NCBI GenBank assembly: GCA_029253325.1
Contig: JAQWZS010000230.1
Location: forward strand, 1-32,728
Direction of reading: 5' to 3'
Length of the DNA: 32,728 nucleotides
Source of the DNA: Bacteroidia bacterium
GTDB lineage: Bacteria; Bacteroidota; Bacteroidia; NS11-12g; UBA9320
Below, piece by piece: positions 24,268-31,039 of this stretch; the first letter of the stretch is position 1; each line of letters begins with the position of its first letter. The notes below the pieces were generated by a model that was not told where the DNA came from, did not search any database, and worked only from the letters and a program-made list of their open reading frames with translations. The translations under genes and the position numbers were made by a program.

Positions 24268-26322
24268 TTGTTAGTTTTTAAAAAAAATCAATTATTGTTT
24301 TTAAGTTTTTTAATGCTTATGTCATTAAAAACAATTTATGGCCAATCTTATTTTGCTAACGGAAATGCTAGGGCTTTAGGAGGAAATTGTTATCAATTGA
24401 CAGGTGCTCTCGATTGGCAATTAGGTTCTGTTTGGTATGCTGATCCAATTGATTTATCTAAGGATTTTGATTTGGAGTTTTATTTAAATTTTGGTGATAA
24501 AGATGATACTGGTGCTGATGGTATTGTATTTGTCATGCAGGATGTAAGTAATAAAGCAATTGGAAAAGCAGGTGGTGGGCTAGGATTTGAAGGTTTTTTA
24601 CCAAGTTTTGGTATTGAGTTTGATGATTTTAACAATCTAGATAAAGGTGATTTGGTTAGTGATCACATAGCCATTTTAAAAAATGGGAGTGTCGATCATA
24701 ATAGTTCGAATAGTATTAGTGCTCCTGTGCCTGCACTTCCTGGAGCAGTTAATATTGAGGATGGGCAAGATCATTTGGTTCGAATAGTATGGATTGAAAA
24801 TACCAAAGAATTACAGGTTTGGTTTGATTGTAATCTTCGACAACAAATCACCTACGATATTCAAAAAAATATTTTTAATGGAGATAATTTGGTTTATTGG
24901 GGTTTTACATCTTCTACAGGAGGATTAAATAATCGTCAAACGGTTTGTTTACGTGATGATATATTGGTTGATGATACCATGACATTATGTAAAGGAGAAT
25001 CCATCTTATTGAATGCACGTGATAGTAAAGATGATCAATATACCTGGACGCCAAATCTATATTTAAATGATAATTCTATACGAACACCTTCTTGTTCAAC
25101 TACTCAACCTATAACTTATTATGTAGAATATAAAGACTTATGTGACAATGTTTTCAAGGATACCTTACATGTGGAAGTAGACGAACCATTCAATTTAGAT
25201 GATGCAAAGGATACATTGTTGTGTAATGGTTTAGGGTATTCATTTGATTTTACATTAAATTATGATTCTATTCGTTGGAATAGTGGTTCTCGAAGTAAAA
25301 AAATAACATGGTTTACAGAAGGGGAGTATTCTTTAAGAGCATGGCAAGGAGTATGTTATGATGATGATACCTTTAATATTACAACAAGTGTTAGTCCAGT
25401 AATTACAATTACAGGTGATAGTGTATTCTGTCAGGGTGATTCTACACTAATAAACCTTGAAATTATCCCAAGTGATGCCGTTTATTATTGGGAGGACGGA
25501 TTGTCAAGTTTGTCTCGTTACTTTAGTTCATCGGATGACATTCTTGTAGTGGCTAAGAATGGTTGTGATTCAGTGTCTCAAAACTATTCAACTCGTGAAA
25601 TTATTTTGGAAGAATTATCTCTTGGAAATGATACATTTCTTTGTATGGGAGATACACTTACGATTGGGCCAAAGTCGTTAAACTCAGTCGACTATGCCTG
25701 GAGTACTGGTAGTAGCCTATCGAGAATAGATTTAACAGAAGCAGGGACTTACACTCTTGAAATTAGTAAAGAAAACAAATGTTATGACTCAGATACTATT
25801 TTAGTAAGTGACTTGGAGGTTCCACTATTGGATAATATAGATGATATTCTTTTATGTAAAAGTGAGAAAATAGAGTTATCTATACCTAATTCGAATGGTC
25901 AAGTAATATGGAATAATCAAGAAATAGGAGAGTCTTATATCTTGGAAAATATTGATGGAAAGGTTGATGTTAAGATGACTAATTTATGTGGAGAGGATAG
26001 TTTATCATTTGATGTAAGCTTAATTGATTGTTATTGTAATCTGTTTTATCCTAATGCATTTACACCAAATGATGACAACCTGAATGATTTTTTTAGACCA
26101 ACACCAGATTGTCCAAAACTTTTTGAGTTTAAATTACAAGTATATAATCGTTGGGGGGAGCTTATTTTTGAAACGACAGACATAAACGAATCTTGGGATG
26201 GTACTTACCAGAATAAGAGATGTCAAGATGGAGTATATTTTTGGACTTCAAACTGGAAGGGTGTACTAAATGGAATTTCACAAGTACAATCATCTAAAGG
26301 TGTTGTCCATTTAATGAGATAA
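24268..26322 (+). CDS. L-type-lectin-like surface protein with T9SS type B (gliding-motility) C-terminal domain
   Basis: A 684-residue secreted protein. Signal peptide ~1-25 has 'KKN' at its start. Residues ~26-235 look like a legume-type lectin sandwich: 'GALDWQLGSVWYADPIDLSKDFDLEFYLNFG', 'GADGIVFVMQ', 'GGGLGFEGFLPSFGIEFDDF', 'HLVRIVWI', 'VYWGFTSSTGG'. The middle (~240-590) has Cys-containing Ig-like repeats with 'LCMGDTLTIGP'-like segments. The C-terminus 'FYPNAFTPNDDNLNDFF' and 'VYNRWGELIFET' is the type B sorting domain, as in the fragment at 1-273. It probably binds sugars at the cell surface or acts as an adhesin (inference). The start is TTG, because the first in-frame ATGs (residues 16, 18) would remove the charged end of the signal peptide. 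Confidence 0.85.
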   Translation: MLVFKKNQLLFLSFLMLMSLKTIYGQSYFANGNARALGGNCYQLTGALDWQLGSVWYADPIDLSKDFDLEFYLNFGDKDDTGADGIVFVMQDVSNKAIGKAGGGLGFEGFLPSFGIEFDDFNNLDKGDLVSDHIAILKNGSVDHNSSNSISAPVPALPGAVNIEDGQDHLVRIVWIENTKELQVWFDCNLRQQITYDIQKNIFNGDNLVYWGFTSSTGGLNNRQTVCLRDDILVDDTMTLCKGESILLNARDSKDDQYTWTPNLYLNDNSIRTPSCSTTQPITYYVEYKDLCDNVFKDTLHVEVDEPFNLDDAKDTLLCNGLGYSFDFTLNYDSIRWNSGSRSKKITWFTEGEYSLRAWQGVCYDDDTFNITTSVSPVITITGDSVFCQGDSTLINLEIIPSDAVYYWEDGLSSLSRYFSSSDDILVVAKNGCDSVSQNYSTREIILEELSLGNDTFLCMGDTLTIGPKSLNSVDYAWSTGSSLSRIDLTEAGTYTLEISKENKCYDSDTILVSDLEVPLLDNIDDILLCKSEKIELSIPNSNGQVIWNNQEIGESYILENIDGKVDVKMTNLCGEDSLSFDVSLIDCYCNLFYPNAFTPNDDNLNDFFRPTPDCPKLFEFKLQVYNRWGELIFETTDINESWDGTYQNKRCQDGVYFWTSNWKGVLNGISQVQSSKGVVHLMR

Positions 26323-26358
26323 AAAAAAGTCCCTCACAAACGTGAGAGACTTTTTTTT
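26321..26358. terminator. bidirectional terminator between two convergent genes
   Basis: An A8 run, AGTC-C-CTCAC, a 4-nt loop, GTGAG-A-GACT and a T8 run form a hairpin with one C/A mismatch flanked by A and T tracts, usable from both strands. It starts at the stop codon of the lectin-like gene and ends 18 nt from the stop of the small basic gene. Confidence 0.85.
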
Positions 26359-26376
26359 ATAGATTAGAGAAAATAA

Positions 26377-26628
26377 TTACTCCTCTGTTTTTACTTCTTG
26401 TACTTCTTCTTTAACAACTTCCTTTTTAGGAGCAGCTTTCTTTGCTTTTGCAGGTTTTGTGTTCATTGATGATAAAACTTCCATCACTCCACCAACAACT
26501 ACACCAGATTCCTCCTTGTTAGGAGATTCTACAGTAGATTTACTTATTAATCTCTTGATAGTTGCAACCCTAACCTTAGCTACAGTTTTGTTTTTTCTAC
26601 CTTTTCTTTCTAATCGTGTTACTCCCAT
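26377..26628 (-). CDS. small basic protein of unknown function
   Basis: An 83-residue protein. The N-terminal half is strongly basic ('MGVTRLERKGRKNKTVAKVR', 'ATIKRLISK'), and the C-terminal tail is alternately Lys/Ala- and Glu-rich ('KPAKAKKAAPKKEVVKEEV'), as in nucleic-acid- or ribosome-associated small proteins. I know of no functional assignment. The ATG at 26626-26628 is preferred over a TTG six codons upstream, because that TTG falls inside an exact TAnnTTTG element (26644-26651) and would precede the transcript start. The gene converges with the lectin-like gene across a shared terminator and diverges from 26677-27261. Confidence 0.75.
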   Translation of the reverse strand: MGVTRLERKGRKNKTVAKVRVATIKRLISKSTVESPNKEESGVVVGGVMEVLSSMNTKPAKAKKAAPKKEVVKEEVQEVKTEE

Positions 26629-26643
26629 TGCTAAAAATTTGTG

Positions 26644-26651
26644 CAAATGTA
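26644..26651 (-). promoter_or_regulatory. -7 element of the small basic protein gene
   Basis: TACATTTG on the minus strand is identical to the rnpB element. It ends 15 nt upstream of the ATG at 26628, implying a roughly 10-nt leader. Confidence 0.45.
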
Positions 26652-26676
26652 ATACTTTTACAATTGATAATTAATC

Positions 26677-27261
26677 ATGATAAGAAAAAAAATAAGTTCC
26701 TCTATTCCGTCTTTTTTTTATTCGTATGAAACAAATGTACCTTTCAAGCATTGTACGATGTGTAATGAGTCGTTTACGGATTCATCCCGGTATTTTATTG
26801 AAAAGGTTTTTAAGCAAAATATAGTCTTAAATAAATCAGAAATAGTATACGAATATGCCATTTGCGAATTGTGTGCGACATCGATGTCTAATGAAATCAG
26901 CGAAGAAAGTAAATTATCGATTACTGAGCTATATGAAGCACACAGCGAAAATTTACTCCGTAAAATTGATTACTTGCATCGTACGGAAAAATATTCGATT
27001 GACAGCTGGGTTGACCGTTGTTCAATGACGGGTAAAGAAGTTCGGCTTTGTGATGAATATGCAGTGAATGGTATAGTTGAAAATGGATGTTTGGTATATG
27101 AGCATACACCTATTGTAATTTCAGATGACTTTGTTCAAAAAATTCAAGAAGTCTTATCTAAGGAAACCAAAGACACATTTAATGACTTCAAAAAACAAAT
27201 AACGGATTGTAGTCCTTCAGTTGAAGATTTAATCTTTTCCCCTTCACCAAGTATTTTTTAA
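26677..27261 (+). CDS. hypothetical protein with two CxxC pairs (putative zinc ribbon)
   Basis: A 194-residue cytoplasmic-looking protein with no signal peptide or membrane span. Two pairs, Cys26-x2-Cys29 ('HCTMCNESF') and Cys63-x2-Cys66 ('ICELCATSM'), 34 residues apart, are arranged as in a treble-clef or zinc-ribbon site. Further Cys lie in 'DRCSMTGKEVRLCDEYAVNG'. The rest is charged and helical, ending with a Ser/Pro-rich tail 'SPSVEDLIFSPSPSIF'. I do not recognise the family. It is divergent from the small basic gene with 48 nt between starts and is followed by a strong terminator, so it is probably monocistronic. Confidence 0.75.
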   Translation: MIRKKISSSIPSFFYSYETNVPFKHCTMCNESFTDSSRYFIEKVFKQNIVLNKSEIVYEYAICELCATSMSNEISEESKLSITELYEAHSENLLRKIDYLHRTEKYSIDSWVDRCSMTGKEVRLCDEYAVNGIVENGCLVYEHTPIVISDDFVQKIQEVLSKETKDTFNDFKKQITDCSPSVEDLIFSPSPSIF

Positions 27262-27280
27262 TATGTTGGTGGTATGCCAT

Positions 27281-27313
27281 AAAAAAACCTCACCAAAATG
27301 GTGAGGTTTTTTT
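27281..27313. terminator. bidirectional terminator between two convergent genes
   Basis: A perfect stem CCTCACC/GGTGAGG with a 5-nt loop is flanked by A7 on the left and T7 on the right, so it works on both strands. It lies 20 nt after the 26677-27261 stop and 22 nt from the stop of the minus-strand gene. Confidence 0.93.
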
Positions 27314-27334
27314 CTAATGATTTAAAGCTAATAG

Positions 27335-28639
27335 TTAGTTAACAATGAATTTTTTGGTTGCAGAACCAAATTCAGTTGATATATTATACAAGTACATCCC
27401 TGTATTTAGATCATTGATTGAAACATCAATATTATGTTGTCCAGGAACGTAAAATTGGTTAGTTACATTCTTTACAACCTTACCTTGTAAATCAGTAATA
27501 CTTATATTTACATTACTAGGTTTGATGATTTTAAAATCAGCAAATAATACGTCGCTTTGTTTTGCTGGGTTAGGCTTTAATGCAAATGATACATTATCAT
27601 TGATATCGTTGATTCCTACATTTTGACCAGATACTTTAAATAGGATGTAATTGAAAAGCTTGTTTGCTCCTGGAGGTGCATAAGGCAGGAAGAACCAGTT
27701 TTCATTATCAGAATAACGCTGACCACTAAAAAGAAGTAATCCATGATTTTGTGATTCATCAGAAACAGTTATTCCACCAGTACCTTGCATATTTAGCAAA
27801 CTAAACATCGAAAGATTGTTAGCGTCTAGATTATTAGAATCATTGTTTGTAAGTGGTTGTCCCAAAGTTGATGCTCCAATCTTTGGCATGAACTGAACAG
27901 TAACACCAAATAAGTTTCCTCTTTCAGGATCATTATTAGCAGGAGTGACATCAACATTTACAGCTAAATCAAGACTTCCAGCAATGAAAGATGCAAAAGA
28001 AGTTCTGAAGAATCCTTCAGTATTATCTGTACTATCAAGTCTAACAATCTCAGTTTTATTTGGGTCAATTACGCTATTTGTTGCTGGAGCATAACTTACC
28101 GTTGAAGATGTTTCACCCGAGGCCCATCGAACACCGCCCATACGATCTCCAGCAGTATATGAAATTATTAATGAATCAGTAGTAGATCCAAAATTGTGGT
28201 ATTTGAATGGTATAGAGACAGAATCTATAGTATATTTTAAATGTCTTGAATATTCTAAATCATTGGAATTTACAGACCAAAATAAACTAGCAGGATCAAA
28301 CATCATCCCTCCACCATGAACATTTATGTGGTTAGGACCATCGTCGGAAGATGTTGTTGCCAATGAGTCTGGCATCATATACATACCGGTATAGTATGTG
28401 TAAGTTTCACCAAAAACACGTGCATCATCGATATAGTCGAACCATAAAGATTCTTGTCTTTTGGCCTTGAAATTAGCATAATTCTTAATCGATGATAAAT
28501 CTTCAGGTACTGGATATGCTTTTCCAAGTTTAGAAGGTTGATCAAAATTGATTGTTTGATTTGTTTGAGCATTTAGCTTAGAGAAAGATGCAGATAACAC
28601 TATGCTAAGCAATGCTAAATTTTGTAGTACTTTTTTCAT
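27335..28639 (-). CDS. secreted protein with T9SS type A sorting domain, function unknown
   Basis: A 434-residue protein. The signal peptide ends near residue 24 ('SKLNAQ'). Residues ~25-340 form a beta-rich region that I do not recognise: 'WFDYIDDARVFGETYTYYTGMYMMPDS', repeated Asn/Asp/Ser-rich stretches, 'YTAGDRMGGVRWASGE', 'ENWFFLPYAPPG'. The last ~80 residues ('FALKPNPAKQSDVLFADFKI', 'ITDLQGKVV', 'LNTGMYLYNIST', 'KKFIVN') are a T9SS type A sorting domain, so the protein is exported and probably surface-attached. No catalytic motif is seen. The ATG at 28637-28639 has a -7 element 28 nt upstream. Confidence 0.88.
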   Translation of the reverse strand: MKKVLQNLALLSIVLSASFSKLNAQTNQTINFDQPSKLGKAYPVPEDLSSIKNYANFKAKRQESLWFDYIDDARVFGETYTYYTGMYMMPDSLATTSSDDGPNHINVHGGGMMFDPASLFWSVNSNDLEYSRHLKYTIDSVSIPFKYHNFGSTTDSLIISYTAGDRMGGVRWASGETSSTVSYAPATNSVIDPNKTEIVRLDSTDNTEGFFRTSFASFIAGSLDLAVNVDVTPANNDPERGNLFGVTVQFMPKIGASTLGQPLTNNDSNNLDANNLSMFSLLNMQGTGGITVSDESQNHGLLLFSGQRYSDNENWFFLPYAPPGANKLFNYILFKVSGQNVGINDINDNVSFALKPNPAKQSDVLFADFKIIKPSNVNISITDLQGKVVKNVTNQFYVPGQHNIDVSINDLNTGMYLYNISTEFGSATKKFIVN

Positions 28640-28667
28640 TGTTCTAGATTTAAAATTAAGTATGCCT

Positions 28668-28675
28668 CAAATTTA
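28668..28675 (-). promoter_or_regulatory. putative -7 element of the T9SS type A protein gene
   Basis: TAAATTTG on the minus strand matches TAnnTTTG and ends 28 nt upstream of the ATG at 28639. Confidence 0.4.
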
Positions 28676-28748
28676 AGTTAAATTATATAATTACATATCA
28701 TAAATATGTCATTTGGGAATCGTTTTTGATTCAATTTGAAGGATTGTT

Positions 28749-29423
28749 TTAGATGTCACCTGCCATTGGACGTAATATAATCTCTTCTAATACAGTTGTA
28801 TCAGATAATTCATAAGCTGTCCAAATAAGTTTTGCAATTGATTCTGGTTCGCTAAAACGATCTTTTGGCAGTTCAGTACCCGCCCATGAGTTGGTCAATG
28901 TTGCCCCAGGTAGAACGGCACTTACTTTAATTTTATCTTCTTTTAATTCTTCTCTCAACACCTTAGTAAAACCCATTTGGGCATATTTGCTAATGCAATA
29001 TGAACCTCCATTGAGGTAGGGAGTGATACTAGCCGTTGAACAAATATTAAATATATAAGGCTTTGAGGATTTTCTTATCGCATGAATGGTTTGGCGTGTC
29101 AAGTGATAACTCGAGGACAAGTTGGTATTTATTTGTTTTTCGAACGAACCTTCTTCTTCATCCATTAATTTACCAGGAATAAATACACCCACGTTATTAA
29201 TTAAAATATCGATGATTTTTTCTTGTCCTAAGACAAACTCTGAAAAACTTATGACACCTTGTTTTGTAGAGAGGTCTGAGGGGAATTGAATTAGGTTTTT
29301 ATGGGAAAAATTGGGATCAATTGTCCGAGCTGATGTATAAACTTTGCAATTATTTTCAAGTAAAATTAGGCATATTGCTCTACCAATACCCTTGGTGCCT
29401 CCACTAACTACTGCTACTTTCAT
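28749..29423 (-). CDS. short-chain dehydrogenase/reductase (SDR)
   Basis: A 224-residue Rossmann-fold oxidoreductase. The NAD(P)-binding motif 'SGGTKGIG' is at residues ~7-14, 'LINNVG' replaces the usual NNAG, the catalytic Ser is in 'CSTASITP' and the active-site pair is 'YCISK' (YxxxK). A classical SDR of slightly short length; the substrate is unknown. The start is taken as ATG 29421-29423 rather than 11 codons upstream, since the motif begins right after it and an exact TAnnTTTG element lies at 29442-29449, inside the longer version. It is divergent from mlaE. Confidence 0.9.
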   Translation of the reverse strand: MKVAVVSGGTKGIGRAICLILLENNCKVYTSARTIDPNFSHKNLIQFPSDLSTKQGVISFSEFVLGQEKIIDILINNVGVFIPGKLMDEEEGSFEKQINTNLSSSYHLTRQTIHAIRKSSKPYIFNICSTASITPYLNGGSYCISKYAQMGFTKVLREELKEDKIKVSAVLPGATLTNSWAGTELPKDRFSEPESIAKLIWTAYELSDTTVLEEIILRPMAGDI

Positions 29424-29441
29424 GGGATAAATACTATTTGA

Positions 29442-29449
29442 CAAATGTA
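29442..29449 (-). promoter_or_regulatory. -7 element of the SDR gene
   Basis: TACATTTG on the minus strand matches TAnnTTTG and ends 18 nt upstream of the chosen ATG, giving a leader of about 13 nt. Confidence 0.42.
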
Positions 29450-29550
29450 TGTACAAATGATTTTGTTTTATTCTGTATTAGAAAGTTTTTTACAAGCTGT
29501 GGACTATTTCATTCGTATAAAATTTAGATGTATGTATCTTTACACCCGAT

Positions 29551-30288
29551 ATGACATTCTTTTATCATTTTGGTAAATACCTACTTTTTTTGAAAGGCAT
29601 GTTTTCAAAGCCTGAAAAATTATCAGTTTATATTGATAGAACAATTACAGAGATGAATAATATTGGAGTTGGTTCGTTGTCTATCGTTGTGATTATTGCT
29701 ATTTTCCAAGGTGCAGTTACTACGCTTCAAATCGCCTATCAATTAATTTCTCCTTTAATTGCTAAACCTGTTATTGGCTCAATAGTCAGCGATTCATCAA
29801 TGCTTGAGTTGGCACCAACAATAACATGCCTTGTTTTAGCAGGTAAGGTTGGATCTCATATCGCATCTGAAATTGGTACGATGAGGGTGAGTGAGCAGAT
29901 AGACGCTTTAGAAGTTATGGGTATTAATTCTAGTGGATACCTTGCTTTACCTAAGATTGTTGCAGGACTTATTATGATTCCCATGTTAGTTATCATTTCT
30001 ATATTTTTAAGTAATCTTGGTGGTGTAATTGCAGGTGAGGCCTCAGGTATATTAACATATGAAGAATATTTTCAAGGAGCTCGAGAGTCTTTTATGCCAT
30101 TCAATCTTTTATTTTCATTGATTAAAGCATTTACTTATGCATTTATCATTACTTCTGTTTCTGCATTTCAAGGTTATACCACTAATGGTGGAGCACTAGA
30201 GGTTGGAGCAAGTAGTACTAAAGCAGTAGTTTATAGTGCTGTTGCTATTTTATTTTCAGACTATCTTTTAGCTCAAATATTATTATGA
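29551..30288 (+). CDS. mlaE: MlaE-family ABC transporter permease
   Basis: A 245-residue membrane protein with the MlaE/YrbE signature: 'AIFQGAVTTLQIAYQL', 'APTITCLVLAGKVGSHIASEIGTMRVSEQIDALEVMGIN', 'YLALPKIVAGLIMIPMLVI', 'KAFTYAFIITSVSAFQGY' and 'ALEVGASSTKAVVYSAVAIL'. About five membrane spans. In the Mla system this permease works with the MlaF ATPase and an MCE protein (MlaD) to move phospholipids between the two membranes. The next gene, mlaF, overlaps by 4 nt (ATGA). The start ATG 29551 has a TATCTTTA (near TAnnTTTG) element at 29535-29542. No mlaD follows. Confidence 0.93.
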   Translation: MTFFYHFGKYLLFLKGMFSKPEKLSVYIDRTITEMNNIGVGSLSIVVIIAIFQGAVTTLQIAYQLISPLIAKPVIGSIVSDSSMLELAPTITCLVLAGKVGSHIASEIGTMRVSEQIDALEVMGINSSGYLALPKIVAGLIMIPMLVIISIFLSNLGGVIAGEASGILTYEEYFQGARESFMPFNLLFSLIKAFTYAFIITSVSAFQGYTTNGGALEVGASSTKAVVYSAVAILFSDYLLAQILL

Positions 30289-31016
30289 TAGAATTAATCA
30301 ATGTTTCTAAATCCTTTAAAGGAGTTAAGGTGCTGAAAAATATCTCAACAAAATTTGAAACAGGAAAGGTGAACTTAGTTATAGGTAGTAGCGGTCATGG
30401 TAAAAGTGTCATGATGAAATGCATGGTTGGCTTGCTAAAACCCAGTTCAGGAAATGTGATGTATGATGATCGGGATTTTACTAATTTAGGGTACTCTCAA
30501 TTGCGTGAAGTTAGAAAAGAAATTGGGATGCTTTTTCAAGGAACAGCTTTGTTTGATTCGCTTACAGTGGAACAGAATGTAGAGTTTACTCTAAAGATGT
30601 TCACATCAATGACTCCAGCTGAACGAAGAGATCGAGTAGATTTTTGCTTAGAGCAAGTTGAAATGAAAGGCATCAATAACAAGTTCCCTGCGGAAATAAG
30701 TGGGGGTATGAAAAAACGTGTAGGAATAGCTAGAGCAATTGCACTTGATATAAAGTATCTGTTTTGTGATGAACCCAATTCAGGGCTAGATCCTGTTACT
30801 TCTCGTGTAATTGATGAATTACTTAAGAGTATCACAGAAGAATTTAATATTACCACCATCATAAATACCCACGACATGAAAACCGTTTTTGATATTGGTG
30901 ATGATGTAATATTTATATACCAAGGAATGAACGAATGGAGTGGCAAGGTGAAAGACATCCATTCTAGTAATAACGAAATGCTAACTAATTTTATAAAAGC
31001 ATCTTATTTCGATTAA
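30285..31016 (+). CDS. mlaF: MlaF-family ABC transporter ATP-binding protein
   Basis: A 243-residue ATPase with Walker A 'GSSGHGKS' (34-41), Q-loop Gln85 ('LFQGTALFDSLTVEQNV'), the ABC signature 'SGGMKKRVGIARAI' (139-152), Walker B 'YLFCDEPNSGLDP' (158-170) and H-loop His196 ('NTHDM'). 'ISGGMKKR' and 'EPNSGLDPVTS' are characteristic of the MlaF/Ttg2A group. It energises lipid transport with MlaE, with which it overlaps by 4 nt. The C-terminus ends ~23 nt before the S46 peptidase gene, so the three may be in one transcript. Confidence 0.95.
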   Translation: MIELINVSKSFKGVKVLKNISTKFETGKVNLVIGSSGHGKSVMMKCMVGLLKPSSGNVMYDDRDFTNLGYSQLREVRKEIGMLFQGTALFDSLTVEQNVEFTLKMFTSMTPAERRDRVDFCLEQVEMKGINNKFPAEISGGMKKRVGIARAIALDIKYLFCDEPNSGLDPVTSRVIDELLKSITEEFNITTIINTHDMKTVFDIGDDVIFIYQGMNEWSGKVKDIHSSNNEMLTNFIKASYFD

Positions 31017-31028
31017 TTAAAGACCCAA

Positions 31029-31036
31029 TAAATTTG
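31029..31036 (+). promoter_or_regulatory. possible -7 element just upstream of the S46 peptidase
   Basis: TAAATTTG matches TAnnTTTG but ends only 3 nt before the ATG at 31040, so transcripts would be leaderless. It may be chance in an A/T-rich start context. Confidence 0.2.
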
Positions 31037-31039
31037 AAC

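Noticed and set aside
26459..26674. 71-codon plus-strand open frame opposite the small basic gene
   Set aside because: The opposite strand has a promoter, a basic coding sequence and a terminator; this frame is hydrophobic and low-complexity, as expected from the complement of Lys/Glu codons.
30536..30958. 140-codon minus-strand open frame inside mlaF
   Set aside because: The plus-strand frame has all ABC ATPase motifs; the reverse frame is a shadow with no recognisable motif.
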